This document shows positions 1 through 9,051 of a DNA stretch of 64,000 nt, one piece after another. The notes under the pieces were generated by a model, which ran no database searches, was not told where the DNA came from, and worked only from the letters and a program-made list of their open reading frames with translations. The stretch's first letter is position 1, and every line of letters begins with the position of its first letter. Location of the stretch: contig NZ_CP007806.1 in assembly GCF_000219535.2 (NCBI RefSeq), positions 3,816,501 to 3,880,500 on the forward strand, read 5' to 3'. This DNA is from Brevibacillus laterosporus LMG 15441. GTDB taxonomy: Bacteria > Bacillota > Bacilli > Brevibacillales > Brevibacillaceae. A program made the translations under genes and the position numbers.

Positions 1-16
1 AGCTACCCCCAGTCGA

Positions 17-1270
17 TTATGACTGTAGGGCTAGCTCCTGTTTTCGTTGAAAGAATTCTTGTTTAATCTCTGTTAGCACAGCCTCGTTCGTCATTAGGGT
101 AAAACCTGTCAAAGCCAATACCTTAGCGCCTACAATCAGTGCCGCGTCACCCTCCGGGGATTTGGCTGCTTCACGAAACGCATCTGTATGACAGACCAAC
201 TCTTCTGAGCCAATTTTAATATAGGGATGAATGGTCGGGACCACGTAGCTGATGTTTCCTGCATCGGTAGAGCCAAGACCCGCCTGATGACGCGTATCTA
301 CCAAATAACCAAACCGTTCCATTTGCGCTTGAAACACTCCATCAAACGTTCGATTAAGCACCATATCATCTACTTCATTTTGAAAAGCAATAATATTGAC
401 AGTCGCACCCGTCATACATGCCGCTCCTTGGGCAATCTCCTTGATTCTTTCCGTCACTTTCAGGCAACTGTGACGCGTTGCCGCACGAATATAGAATCTG
501 GCCTTAGCATATTCAGGTACAATATTCGGTGCGTCTCCCCCATGAGTAATAATTCCATGAATACGGACATCAGCCGTCACATGCTGACGCAGAGCATTGA
601 TCCCATTGAACAAATGAATAACAGCATCCAGTGCGTTGATCCCTTCTTCTGGTGCAGCCGCTGCATGAGCCGCCTTGCCAATAAATTCGAAATCAAGCGG
701 AATGACAGCGAGGGTTGTCCCCGTAATACGATTGTGACTAAATGGGTGCACCATCATACATGCGTCGATTCCTTTCAGCAAATCATGTTTAACAAAGCTG
801 CCTTTTGCACTGCCGTTTGGACCGCCCTCCTCCGCCGGCGTTCCAAGCACTACCACCTCTCCACCGGTCTCTTGGAGCGTTTCACCCAACGCAATAGCTG
901 CAAGCACACTTGTTGTCCCAATAATATTATGGCCACACGCATGGCCTAGACCTGGCAGGGCATCATATTCAGCTAAATACCCTAGCGTAGGTCCTGTTTT
1001 CTCTCCTACCTTTTTACGTGCAAGAAACGCTGTAGGATGACCAGCCACCCCTTTTTCAATCTGAAAGCCCGCCTCTTCTAATAATGCTGTTAATACCCCT
1101 TGTGCATACACTTCCTCATTGCCGATCTCTGGATGCTCATGAATCGCATGACTAACCGAAATAAATTGCTGCTTGTTTTGTTCTACGTAGGTAATGATTC
1201 TATTTTCCAGCTCTGACTCAGTACGATCCGTCCCCATCTGGACGGCCTGTGTTTGATCTACCTTCATCAT
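17..1270 (-). CDS. M20 family metallopeptidase/amidohydrolase
   Basis: A 417-residue M20-family zinc hydrolase of the AbgB/ACY1L2 (PM20D2) type, expected to cleave an amide bond in an N-acylated amino acid or small dipeptide in the cytoplasm. Visible metal-site motifs are GHACGHN near residue 111, EEGG near 147 and an MVHP segment near 173; the GKAAHAAAAPEEG stretch near 195 marks the dimerisation-domain insert. No signal peptide is seen. Two adjacent ATG codons follow an AGGTGA ribosome site, so the start may be one codon later. It lies 21 bp downstream of the amidohydrolase gene and is probably co-transcribed with it. The substrate cannot be told from sequence; aminobenzoyl-glutamate, acyl-amino acids or dipeptides are all possible. 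Confidence 0.85.
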   Translation of the reverse strand: MMKVDQTQAVQMGTDRTESELENRIITYVEQNKQQFISVSHAIHEHPEIGNEEVYAQGVLTALLEEAGFQIEKGVAGHPTAFLARKKVGEKTGPTLGYLAEYDALPGLGHACGHNIIGTTSVLAAIALGETLQETGGEVVVLGTPAEEGGPNGSAKGSFVKHDLLKGIDACMMVHPFSHNRITGTTLAVIPLDFEFIGKAAHAAAAPEEGINALDAVIHLFNGINALRQHVTADVRIHGIITHGGDAPNIVPEYAKARFYIRAATRHSCLKVTERIKEIAQGAACMTGATVNIIAFQNEVDDMVLNRTFDGVFQAQMERFGYLVDTRHQAGLGSTDAGNISYVVPTIHPYIKIGSEELVCHTDAFREAAKSPEGDAALIVGAKVLALTGFTLMTNEAVLTEIKQEFFQRKQELALQS

Positions 1271-1291
1271 AATTCACCTGCTTCATTTTGC

Positions 1292-2485
1292 TTAGTTTTC
1301 TACACGCTTATACACCAGTTCACCATTGATAAATGTCTTTTCTACTTTATTTTGTATATGAAACGGATGTCCGCTCCAGATAACCACATCAGCATCCTTT
1401 CCAACCTCCAAAGAACCAACACGTTCTTCTACCCCTAGATGCTTGGCAGCTTGCAGTGTAATAGCTTGCCAAGCTAACGCTTCATCCAAACCATCGCTTA
1501 CAGCGTGCGCTACACTGGTCACTAAGTATTCGATACCTACAACAGGATGATCTGTAGTTATGCTAAAAGGTACACCTGCTTTTGCCAAGGCAAGATGGGT
1601 ATGGAAGCCTTTATCTGCTAGCTCAATTTTGGAGCGTGAGGAAAGAGTAGGCCCCACGGAAACACTGACCCCTTTATCTATTAAGAAATCCGCGATTTTA
1701 TGCCCCTCTGTGCAATGCTCGATTGTGATTTCAATATGAAATTCCTCTGCTAAGCGAAGTGCTGTTACAATATCATCAGCACGATGAGCATGGGCACGTA
1801 AGGGAATCTCTCGCTTCAACACCTTTACTAGATTTTCTAGGCCTACATCACGTTTCACGGCCTCCCCTTTTTCTCTAGATTCCAAATATTCTTGCGCCTT
1901 TATAAATTCCTGGCGAAACAATGCAGCAGTTCCCATCCGTGTAATAGGTGCCTTGTCCTTAGCGCCAAAGACACGCTTGGGATTTTCACCAAAAGCTGCT
2001 TTCATTCCAGAGGGCTCGCGAACAATCATGTGATCGACAATCGTCCCTGCCGTTTTTAGGACAACCATCTCGCCACCGATCACATTAGCGCTGCCCGGCA
2101 TGGATTGAACAGTTGTTACACCTGCTTTTCGAGCCTCAAGAAAGCCTCGCTCAAAAGGGTTAATTCCATCTAATGCTCTTACATATGGCGTCACTGGTGA
2201 GCTCGTCTCATTATAATCATGCCCTTCTCTTCCGATACCCTCCTCATGAACACCAAGATGTGTGTGTACATCAATGAGTCCCGGTGTAACATATTTTCCT
2301 TCTGCATGGATTGTAACGGACTCCTTGTATTGATTTTTTAGCTGATTGAGTTGCTCTGCAATCTCTTCTGTTTTCCCTACCGCCTTAATTTTTCCTTCTG
2401 CCAATAAAATACTGCCTGATTCAATTTGTTGCCCATTGCCTAGGATGATTGTAGCGTTTGTAATGATTGTTACTGCTTCTGACAT
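1292..2485 (-). CDS. Amidohydrolase (imidazolonepropionase-like)
   Basis: A 397-residue metal-dependent hydrolase of the amidohydrolase superfamily. An N-terminal beta-sandwich (residues 1-60) leads into the TIM barrel, which opens with the metal motif HTH in GLIDVHTHLGVH near residue 75. Further ligands visible are HAHR near 232, EHCTEG near 255 and TTDHP near 310. The C-terminus returns to the beta-sandwich (GKDADVVIWSGHPF). The start has a GGGG ribosome site. The family includes imidazolonepropionases, Xaa-Pro-type prolidases and cytosine/adenosine deaminase relatives, so the exact substrate is unknown. Position between a small membrane protein and an M20 hydrolase suggests both hydrolases work on small amide compounds (inference). 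Confidence 0.82.
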   Translation of the reverse strand: MSEAVTIITNATIILGNGQQIESGSILLAEGKIKAVGKTEEIAEQLNQLKNQYKESVTIHAEGKYVTPGLIDVHTHLGVHEEGIGREGHDYNETSSPVTPYVRALDGINPFERGFLEARKAGVTTVQSMPGSANVIGGEMVVLKTAGTIVDHMIVREPSGMKAAFGENPKRVFGAKDKAPITRMGTAALFRQEFIKAQEYLESREKGEAVKRDVGLENLVKVLKREIPLRAHAHRADDIVTALRLAEEFHIEITIEHCTEGHKIADFLIDKGVSVSVGPTLSSRSKIELADKGFHTHLALAKAGVPFSITTDHPVVGIEYLVTSVAHAVSDGLDEALAWQAITLQAAKHLGVEERVGSLEVGKDADVVIWSGHPFHIQNKVEKTFINGELVYKRVEN

Positions 2486-2539
2486 ATGTATGTTCCCCTT
2501 TTCGTTACGTATTTTGTTCTACTTATTAACTATATGGTG

Positions 2540-2839
2540 TCATGACAACTGGATGCCAGCCCAAATCAGCGATAGGATGATCAAAAGCATCCCTGCCACT
2601 AACAGGAGCACCATCAGTTGCCTTGCTCGTTTTCGTTTCCATTCTTGCAGATTTGTATCCTCAGACATCTGTTCGTCAATTTGCTGAAGTGCCTTTGACT
2701 TTTTAAATAGAGTGCTACCTAATAGATAAAATCCCTTCATAAACGTGGCAAAAAAATTGCTTATCCATACATAAATAATCGCTCCTCCCAGCACTAGGAG
2801 TAAGCCTGTTAGAAACAGCGTATCCATAATTGTATCCAT
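2540..2839 (-). CDS. Small two-span membrane protein (DUF3899-like)
   Basis: A 99-residue protein with a hydrophobic segment at about residues 7-32, a charged middle (KKSKALQQIDEQMSED then a KRKRAR cluster) and a second membrane segment at about 73-95. A longer reading from a GTG at 2854 is possible, but that GTG reads straight through the ribosome site AAGGAG, which sits six bases before the ATG at 2839, so the ATG is chosen. The layout recalls DUF3899 proteins of spore formers; this is a weak family call. It lies downstream of the terminator that ends the opp operon and 54 bp upstream of the amidohydrolase. Function unknown. Confidence 0.6.
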   Translation of the reverse strand: MDTIMDTLFLTGLLLVLGGAIIYVWISNFFATFMKGFYLLGSTLFKKSKALQQIDEQMSEDTNLQEWKRKRARQLMVLLLVAGMLLIILSLIWAGIQLS

Positions 2840-2937
2840 AGTAATCTCCTTCACTGGTGAACCCTTTATCTTGCTGGTATTGGCTGAACCATGTTTGCTC
2901 TTCTATTGTTTTCTAGTCTTTAAGCATGTGTTTTGTA

Positions 2938-2978
2938 TGAAAAAAGAGGGTCTGCTCCTCTTGAGGCAGAAGCAGACC
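2938..2978 (-). terminator. Intrinsic terminator after oppA
   Basis: The arms GGTCTGCT (2949-2956) and AGCAGACC (2971-2978) form an 8-bp stem. On the minus strand the stem is followed by CTC and a T-run (2938-2945). It lies 54 bp after the oppA stop codon and separates the transporter operon from the three genes downstream. Confidence 0.75.
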
Positions 2979-3031
2979 TAAGATGTCAGGTATACGTATA
3001 AAAGCATTTACACTAATGTTAGCCCTACTTG

Positions 3032-4657
3032 CTACTCTGCTCCTTTTTTAGCCCAACGCAAGTCTGGATTCTTATAAACACTGTATGTGACGTCCTTTAA
3101 GGTTTTGGTATTTAAATAGTTCTGTGAATAGAAGAAGAGTGGAAGCACAGGCAAGTCTTGCATGAAAACATCTTCAGCCTCATGTAGGTATTGATTACGC
3201 TTTGCTTCATCTTGTTCTACTTTGGCTTTTTCCATTAACTCGTCAAATTGTGGATTGACCCATTTCGCTTGGTTATTCGGACTCTCGCCTAGATAGTAAT
3301 CAAGCATTGCAACCGGATCAAGGAAAGAACCAACCCAGCCCATGCGAGCCATCTGGAAGTTACTTTGTTTGTAGGTATCAATGTAGGTTTTCCACTCTTG
3401 GTTTTCTAGCTTCACATCGACGCCAAGATTATTTGTAAACATTTGTTGCAGAGCTTCGGCTACCTTTTTATGGTTTTGTGCATTATTGTACTTCAATGTG
3501 ACCGCAGGTAGTTTACTCCAGCCCTCTTCCTTCATCCCTTCAGCCAATAGCTTCTTCGCTTCAGTTGGATCAAACGTGAAATAAGTTGGCTTTTCTTTAC
3601 GGAAATCAGAACCAGCCGTTTTAACACCCTGTGGCACATAAGCGAATGCTGGTGTTTCACCTGCCTTAGTCACATTCTTCGTCAATTGATCACGATCGAC
3701 AGCTAAGGCAAAGGCGCGACGGATTTTAGCATTTGTAAATGGCTCCTGCGTCACATTAAAAGTATACAGATAAGTCCCAAATTTAGGTAGACTTACATAT
3801 TCCGCATTGTTCTTTTCTTGTTCGATAGCATCGATTGGCAACGTATCAATGATATCTAGCTCACCTGTCTTGTACATTTGGTAATAAGTAGTTGCATCTG
3901 GCACCATTTTGAAATGTAGTGTATCCATGCTGATATTCGATTTGTTCCAGTAGGTTTCACTCTTTGTTAGCGTTAATTGACTGTCATGTTCCCAGCTAGC
4001 TAATTGATAAGCTCCATTAGATACGAGGGTATTTGCTTCTGCTACCCAATTTTTATTTCCTTCTACAACCTTTTGATTTACAGGGAAGTAAACATTATTC
4101 ATCATTACTTTTGGGAAATAGGAAGTAGGTGCATTCAGCTCCACTACCAATGTTTTGTCATCTGTTGCCTTTACTTTCACATCTTCTAGCTTACCTTCCC
4201 CTTTATTATAGGCCTCTGCACCTTTTATATAATACAGATAAAATGCATTAGTAGCCCCCGTCTCTTTATGTAAGACACGCTTCCAGGAGTATTCAAAGTC
4301 CTTGGCTGTCACAGCATCACCATTAGACCATTTCGCATCGTCACGAATCGTGAAGGTATAGGTTTTTCCGTCTGGAGAAATCTCTACTTTTTTAGCAGCC
4401 CCCTCTACCACATTTCCTTCCTTATCAAAGGCATATAGCCCCTCATATAGATGATCAATAATCCAAAAGGATTTCGTATCCGTCGCAATGGCAGGATCAA
4501 GTGAATATGGCTCACCTGCCAAATTTGCTGTCAATTCCTGTTTAACACTAGCTCCTGCTTCAGGCGTACCTGCTGTACCTGTTTGATTTCCACAAGCAGT
4601 CAGAGTTGGTACTAGGAATAATAGAATGGCCAACGCTGGCGATAAAAGTTTTTTCAC
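3032..4657 (-). CDS. oppA: Oligopeptide ABC transporter substrate-binding lipoprotein
   Basis: A 541-residue SBP family 5 (OppA/DppA) protein that captures peptides outside the membrane and delivers them to the OppBC channel. It has a lipoprotein signal: charged MKK, hydrophobic core and lipobox LTAC with the lipidated Cys at residue 22. The family signature is visible in the SPDGKTYTFTIRDDAKWSNG segment near residue 95, and the LAVDRDQL helix is near 315. GTG is the start, chosen because GAGGAGG lies eight bases upstream. It is the last gene of the oppBCDFA transcript, 30 bp after oppF, and is followed by a terminator. The S-box leader 4 kb upstream suggests control by S-adenosylmethionine. 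The preferred peptide is not predictable. Confidence 0.9.
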   Translation of the reverse strand: MKKLLSPALAILLFLVPTLTACGNQTGTAGTPEAGASVKQELTANLAGEPYSLDPAIATDTKSFWIIDHLYEGLYAFDKEGNVVEGAAKKVEISPDGKTYTFTIRDDAKWSNGDAVTAKDFEYSWKRVLHKETGATNAFYLYYIKGAEAYNKGEGKLEDVKVKATDDKTLVVELNAPTSYFPKVMMNNVYFPVNQKVVEGNKNWVAEANTLVSNGAYQLASWEHDSQLTLTKSETYWNKSNISMDTLHFKMVPDATTYYQMYKTGELDIIDTLPIDAIEQEKNNAEYVSLPKFGTYLYTFNVTQEPFTNAKIRRAFALAVDRDQLTKNVTKAGETPAFAYVPQGVKTAGSDFRKEKPTYFTFDPTEAKKLLAEGMKEEGWSKLPAVTLKYNNAQNHKKVAEALQQMFTNNLGVDVKLENQEWKTYIDTYKQSNFQMARMGWVGSFLDPVAMLDYYLGESPNNQAKWVNPQFDELMEKAKVEQDEAKRNQYLHEAEDVFMQDLPVLPLFFYSQNYLNTKTLKDVTYSVYKNPDLRWAKKGAE

Positions 4658-4687
4658 TGATGGTTCCTCCTCGTTATCTCTCTTTTC

Positions 4688-5680
4688 TTACTGGTGCAAG
4701 TGGCAAGCCGTCCAATGATCCGGCTTCACCTCCCTCCACTCTGGTTTAGCTTCTCGACAGATCGGCATTGCAACGGGACATCTGGTGGAAAACGGGCATC
4801 CGGCTGGTGGTTGCAATGGACTTGGTAGCTCACCTGTTAACACGATACGTTCTTTCTTAGCCTTTTTCGCTGTAGATGATACTGGGATTGCCGACAACAA
4901 GGCTTGTGTGTATGGATGAAGCGGCTCCTGAAATAATGTCTCACTGTCAGCAACCTCCATCATCTGACCCAAATACATGACGCCGATCCGATCGCTGATA
5001 TGCTTCACCATCGCCAAATCATGTGCGATGAATAAATAGGTTAGTCCTCGTTCCTGCTGTAAATCCTCTAATAAATTGACAATCTGTGCCTGAATCGAGA
5101 CATCTAAAGCGGAAATAGGCTCGTCTGCCACAATAAAGGTAGGCTCTACTGCTAAGGCTCGGGCTATCCCGATTCGCTGTCTCTGTCCTCCGCTAAACTC
5201 ATGAGGATATCGTTTTGCATGTTCTGGTCGCAAACCTACTTTTTCTAAAAGCTCATAGATACGCTCTGTACGTTTAGCCCCTTTCGCAATGCCATAAGCA
5301 TCCAGCCCCTCTCCGATAATGTCACCTACTCGCATACGTGGATTTAAGGAGGAGTATGGGTCTTGGAAAATCATTTGCATATTCCGATTGAATTCACGCT
5401 TTTCCTGCCGACTATAGGTTGTGATGTCTTTCCCTGCAAAGTGAATTTGTCCATCTGTAGGCTGGTACAATCCGACCGCTGTACGTCCCAGCGTTGATTT
5501 CCCGCTTCCGCTTTCGCCCACCAGTCCAAAGGTTTCGCCTGCTTTAATAGACAGCGTAATGTCATCTACCGATTTCACTGTTTGCTCAGAGCCTAAAGAA
5601 AAGTATTTTTTTACATTGCGTAATTCCAACAGAGTTTCAGATTGTTCCTTATCTTCTGTAACTTCTAGGCTTCGCACCAT
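4688..5680 (-). CDS. oppF: Oligopeptide ABC transporter ATP-binding protein (OppF-like)
   Basis: A 330-residue ABC ATPase that pairs with the next gene upstream to power peptide import. Walker A is GESGSGKST near residue 57, the Q-loop sits in IFQDPYSSLNPR, the ABC signature is SGGQRQR near 166, and Walker B with catalytic Glu is FIVADEP near 186; the H-loop is IAHD. The C-terminal oligopeptide-transporter extension (CPFSTRCP near 296) carries Cys residues typical of the OppD/OppF family, some of which hold an Fe-S cluster. It starts 3 bp after the oppD stop, so translation is probably coupled. Confidence 0.92.
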   Translation of the reverse strand: MVRSLEVTEDKEQSETLLELRNVKKYFSLGSEQTVKSVDDITLSIKAGETFGLVGESGSGKSTLGRTAVGLYQPTDGQIHFAGKDITTYSRQEKREFNRNMQMIFQDPYSSLNPRMRVGDIIGEGLDAYGIAKGAKRTERIYELLEKVGLRPEHAKRYPHEFSGGQRQRIGIARALAVEPTFIVADEPISALDVSIQAQIVNLLEDLQQERGLTYLFIAHDLAMVKHISDRIGVMYLGQMMEVADSETLFQEPLHPYTQALLSAIPVSSTAKKAKKERIVLTGELPSPLQPPAGCPFSTRCPVAMPICREAKPEWREVKPDHWTACHLHQ

Positions 5681-5683
5681 TTC

Positions 5684-6697
5684 TCACTCCCTCCCTGCTA
5701 CTCTACATTCTTGTTGGCGTGGAGCCCTTGGGTCATGCAGCCAGCAGTTCGCCTGATGTGTAGCTGAAAATGTGGTCGGCTGCGGGAGATGATCCAGGCA
5801 AATTTCCATCGCATGTGGACAGCGAGGAGCGAATGGACATCCTTTTGGCGGAGCAAATAAATCTGGTGGTGCTCCATCAATCGGGACTAATCGATGCTTC
5901 CCGGCTTGTTCCAGCTTTGGCACCGAGTCTAATAGCCCTTTTGTATATGGGTGTCCCGGCGATTCAAATAATTCATCGACTGTCCCTGTTTCTACGATTT
6001 TGCCAGCATACATCACTACTACCCGCTGAGCCACTTCTGCAACGACTCCTAAATCATGCGTGATCATAATGATCGAGGTACTGGTTGTTTGTTGTAATTC
6101 AAGCAGCAAGTCAAGGATTTGCGCTTGAATGGTCACGTCCAATGCGGTTGTTGGCTCATCAGCGATCAATAGCTGTGGATTACAGGCAATCGCAATCGCA
6201 ATTACGACCCGCTGGCGCATTCCTCCCGAGAATTCATGCGGATATTGATGATAGCGCTTCTCTGCTTCTGGGATGCCTACTTGCCGCAACAGATCAATCG
6301 TTTTTTGCTGTGCCGCCTGTTGGGAGAGCCCTTGGTGTTTTCGTAAGCCCTCCGCAATTTGCTTGCCGATTTTCATCGTAGGATTTAGTGATGTCATTGG
6401 GTCCTGAAACACCATTCCTATTTTAGAACCCCTAATCTCCTGCAATTCCTTTTTAGACAAACCTGTCATTTCCTGCCCAGCAAAGCGAATAGAGCCTTCC
6501 GTCCTAACACCGCTTCCTGCCTTAACCATCCCCATGATTGCCTGCGCTGTAACTGATTTGCCACAGCCACTCTCACCGACGATGGCTACCACCTCTCCTT
6601 TGTCCACATAAAACGAAATCCCACGAACCGCCTTAACCTCACCGCCATATGTCGTAAACCCAACTTCCAGCTCATCTATCTCTAGCAAATGTCCCAT
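5684..6697 (-). CDS. oppD: Oligopeptide ABC transporter ATP-binding protein (OppD-like)
   Basis: A 337-residue ABC ATPase, partner of OppF. Walker A is GESGCGKS near residue 41, the Q-loop region is [12 protein letters not shown], the signature is SGGMRQR near 159 and Walker B is LLIADEP near 179. The C-terminal family motif [11 protein letters not shown] near 290 matches the oligopeptide-transport extension. It sits 15 bp downstream of oppC in the same transcript. The pair of similar but non-identical ATPases is normal for peptide importers and is not a recent duplication. Confidence 0.92.
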   Translation of the reverse strand: MGHLLEIDELEVGFTTYGGEVKAVRGISFYVDKGEVVAIVGESGCGKSVTAQAIMGMVKAGSGVRTEGSIRFAGQEMTGLSKKELQEIRGSKIGMVFQDPMTSLNPTMKIGKQIAEGLRKHQGLSQQAAQQKTIDLLRQVGIPEAEKRYHQYPHEFSGGMRQRVVIAIAIACNPQLLIADEPTTALDVTIQAQILDLLLELQQTTSTSIIMITHDLGVVAEVAQRVVVMYAGKIVETGTVDELFESPGHPYTKGLLDSVPKLEQAGKHRLVPIDGAPPDLFAPPKGCPFAPRCPHAMEICLDHLPQPTTFSATHQANCWLHDPRAPRQQECRVAGRE

Positions 6698-6712
6698 GAT
6701 TATCCCTCCCTT

Positions 6713-7666
6713 CTACTTTTTACTTTTAGGATCAAGTGCATCCTGTAAGCCATCTCCGAAAGCATTAAAGGCAAACATCGTTAGTGAAATAGATAAGCCC
6801 GGGAAAAACAGCCTCCACCACTGGCCATTTAAAATCACGCCTATACCATCATTAGCCATCGTCCCCCAGCTAGCACTCGGTGCTTGTACCCCTAAACCTA
6901 GAAAGCTTAAAAAGGATTCAGCAAAGATCGCCTGAGGTATCGTAAAAGTCAGATTCACGATGATAATTCCTAAGGCATTTGGCAACAGATGCTTCCAAAT
7001 AATTTTGGCGTGTGAGGTTCCTAGCTTTTCGGCCGCTAGTACAAACTCTTGTTGTTTTAACTGCAAGACCTGACCACGTACCAAACGAGCCATGCCAACC
7101 CAGCCTGTAACAGAAAGGGCGATAATGATAGTGGACAGTCCAGGCTCTAGCACCACCATCAATAAAATCACAACCAGTAAATAAGGAATGCCATATAAAA
7201 CCTCGACAATACGCATCAGGATGCTGTCAATACGATCCCCTACCCTACCGCGTCCTGCCATATAACCCGAGACTCCACCGACAGCTACGCCAATCAATAA
7301 GTCGATGGTTGCTGCGATACAGCCGATAAAAAGAGAAATCTGTCCACCTGCCCAGGTTCGCGCCCACATATCTCGTCCTAAATCATCTGTCCCAAACCAA
7401 TGAGTACCGGAAGGGTTGAGATTTCCAAGCATCAAATCTTGTTTTTCTGGACTGAAGGCTACTAGATGTGGACCGATCAGCGAAAGCATGACCACAAGGA
7501 TTAATAAACTGAAACCAAGCATCGCCAGCTTGTTTTGTATGATTTTTCGCAGCATTTCTTTGCCATAGCTTAGGCTAGGACGATCTATCTGATGCTTCTC
7601 AAAAACTCGTTTATCCACAGGTCGAAAAAGATGATCTTGTTCAGAATGCAGTGAAGATTGCGCCAT
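6713..7666 (-). CDS. oppC: Oligopeptide ABC transporter permease (OppC-like)
   Basis: A 317-residue inner-membrane permease with a 40-residue soluble N-terminus, a first membrane span near residues 50-72, and the periplasmic segment HWFGTDDLGRDMWAR near 90-104 that is characteristic of OppC/DppC. The EAA coupling loop, which contacts the ATPases, is visible as EFVLAAEKLGTS near 205. About six spans are predicted by eye. It is 3 bp downstream of oppB. It forms the translocation channel with OppB. Confidence 0.9.
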   Translation of the reverse strand: MAQSSLHSEQDHLFRPVDKRVFEKHQIDRPSLSYGKEMLRKIIQNKLAMLGFSLLILVVMLSLIGPHLVAFSPEKQDLMLGNLNPSGTHWFGTDDLGRDMWARTWAGGQISLFIGCIAATIDLLIGVAVGGVSGYMAGRGRVGDRIDSILMRIVEVLYGIPYLLVVILLMVVLEPGLSTIIIALSVTGWVGMARLVRGQVLQLKQQEFVLAAEKLGTSHAKIIWKHLLPNALGIIIVNLTFTIPQAIFAESFLSFLGLGVQAPSASWGTMANDGIGVILNGQWWRLFFPGLSISLTMFAFNAFGDGLQDALDPKSKK

Positions 7667-7669
7667 CTG

Positions 7670-8596
7670 TTAGTCCCCCTTGCTCGTTAGCTTAATTCTT
7701 GGGTCCACCAGTCGGTATGACACATCGATCAAAAACAACGACAAGATCAGGACCGTGCTATAAAAAACCGTTGTTCCCATCACAACTGGGTAATCACGAT
7801 TAAAGATGCCATCTACGAAATACTTGCCAATGCCTGGAATGGCAAAGATTTTTTCAACTACAAACGTGCCCGTAATCAGTGCTGCAAACAACGGACCGAT
7901 AAAGGTTAACACTGGTATCAAGGCGTTACGAATGCCATGCTTTACTACGATTGCGAACGTAGGTAAGCCTTTTGCCTCTGCCGTCTTCATGTAATTCTGA
8001 CTAAAAACCTCAAGCATGCTAGCCCGAACAAAGCGGGCGATAATAGCCATAGGACCGACCGCTAATGTAACAGACGGCAGGATTGAATGTTTCCATGATC
8101 CCCAGGAGGCAGCCGGCAAAAGCCTCCACTCAACCGCAACTAATTTGATTAGCAGTGGAGCCAGAATGAAGCTTGGGACAGAAATCCCTATGATCGCAAT
8201 AAACATCGAAACGTAATCCAACCATTTATGATGATAAAGGGCTGCGATAATTCCTAAGGAAATACCAAGAAATAAAGCTAAAAATAGCGCTTGTAGACCT
8301 AGTGTTGCCGATACAGGAAATCCAGAAGCAATCAATGTATTTACATCACGTGATTTTGATTGTATGGAAGGTCCTAAATCCAACTGGACCAAATCCTTTA
8401 GATATAACAAATATTGCTGTGCCATTGGTTTATCCAGATTATATTTTTCCCGCATATTTTGGACGACATCAGCCGGTAGCATTTGCGAATCAGTAGCAAA
8501 TGGATCACCCGGTATAAGATGCATAATGACAAAGGTTAGTGTCACAATAATCCATAGTGTTATGAGCATGGTACATATTCTTTTTAACAGATACAT
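7670..8596 (-). CDS. oppB: Oligopeptide ABC transporter permease (OppB-like)
   Basis: A 308-residue membrane permease and first gene of the operon. The N-terminal span with MHLIPGDPF near residue 25-34 is the OppB/DppB hallmark. The EAA loop is seen as NYMKTAEAKGLP near 200. Five to six membrane spans are visible. It is preceded by a GGGGG ribosome site and by a leader of roughly 320 nt that carries an S-box riboswitch. Order B-C-D-F-A with gaps of 3 to 30 bp supports a single transcript. Confidence 0.9.
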   Translation of the reverse strand: MYLLKRICTMLITLWIIVTLTFVIMHLIPGDPFATDSQMLPADVVQNMREKYNLDKPMAQQYLLYLKDLVQLDLGPSIQSKSRDVNTLIASGFPVSATLGLQALFLALFLGISLGIIAALYHHKWLDYVSMFIAIIGISVPSFILAPLLIKLVAVEWRLLPAASWGSWKHSILPSVTLAVGPMAIIARFVRASMLEVFSQNYMKTAEAKGLPTFAIVVKHGIRNALIPVLTFIGPLFAALITGTFVVEKIFAIPGIGKYFVDGIFNRDYPVVMGTTVFYSTVLILSLFLIDVSYRLVDPRIKLTSKGD

Positions 8597-8729
8597 ACGT
8601 AAGTTCCCCCACTTTTCTCTAATACCTTATTTTTATATCGGAATACTTGGTTATATGCTTGCAAGGATACATTTTTTCCTCTTTGACCGCCCTTTGTGAT
8701 TCATTCATTTGTCTGTAAAAAACTTATGC

Positions 8730-8760
8730 AAAAAAGCCCTTCTCTCTAAGAAGAAGGGCT
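8730..8760 (-). terminator. S-box expression-platform terminator
   Basis: Stem arms AGCCCTTCT (8735-8743) and AGAAGGGCT (8752-8760) pair perfectly, and the minus-strand transcript then runs into a stretch of T. The 5' part of the stem contains TTCTTCTTA, which is complementary to TAAGAAGAA at the 3' side of the aptamer P1 helix. The terminator and an antiterminator are therefore mutually exclusive, as in other S-box leaders. It lies about 130 bp upstream of oppB. Confidence 0.85.
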
Positions 8761-8782
8761 TCATGTCTATGTATCTGCCATT

Positions 8783-8886
8783 CTTCTTATCTCTCAGAAA
8801 TACTTCTGCTGGATTTAGCACCTTTTGAATGAATCAAGGTTGCCGGGTTTCATAGGGCCAGTCCCTCCACCGCTCTTGATAAGAAG
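8783..8886 (-). promoter_or_regulatory. SAM-I (S-box) riboswitch aptamer upstream of oppB
   Basis: On the minus strand the P1 helix is formed by CTTCTTATC (8878-8886) and GATAAGAAG (8783-8791). Between them are the hallmark S-box blocks in order: AAGAGCGGTGGAGGGA, CTGGCCCTATGAAACCC, GGCAACC, then AAGGTGCTAAATCCAGCAGA. These match the established SAM-I core, including the kink-turn and the SAM-binding internal loop. Together with the downstream terminator this predicts transcription of opp only when S-adenosylmethionine is low. Confidence 0.95.
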
Positions 8887-8920
8887 TTGTTATAAAATTA
8901 TCGGATTCAATTTATACATT

Positions 8921-8948
8921 ATCATATCATCGTTACTTGAAATGTCAA
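8921..8948 (-). promoter_or_regulatory. Sigma-A promoter of the S-box/opp leader
   Basis: Minus strand: perfect -35 TTGACA (8943-8948), a 16-bp spacer and -10 TATGAT (8921-8926). The predicted start of transcription near 8914 is about 28 nt before the riboswitch P1 helix. Confidence 0.7.
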
Positions 8949-9018
8949 TAGAACCACCCTTGTTTTTACTTTTGTTTATTTTTGTTAGCAGTCATTTTTT
9001 TATAGAAATAGTAGAATA

Positions 9019-9043
9019 CAAAAAAACCTCCAAAATCTGGAGG
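9019..9043 (-). terminator. Intrinsic terminator after the MFS gene
   Basis: CCTCCA (9027-9032) pairs with TGGAGG (9038-9043). On the minus strand this is followed by a run of seven or more T. It begins nine bases after the transporter stop codon. Confidence 0.8.
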
Positions 9044-9051
9044 CTAAGCAT

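Noticed and set aside
227-949. 240-codon plus-strand frame opposite the M20 hydrolase
   Set aside because: Shadow frame; composition rich in Arg, His and Ser, no family motif, and the minus-strand gene has complete metal-site motifs.
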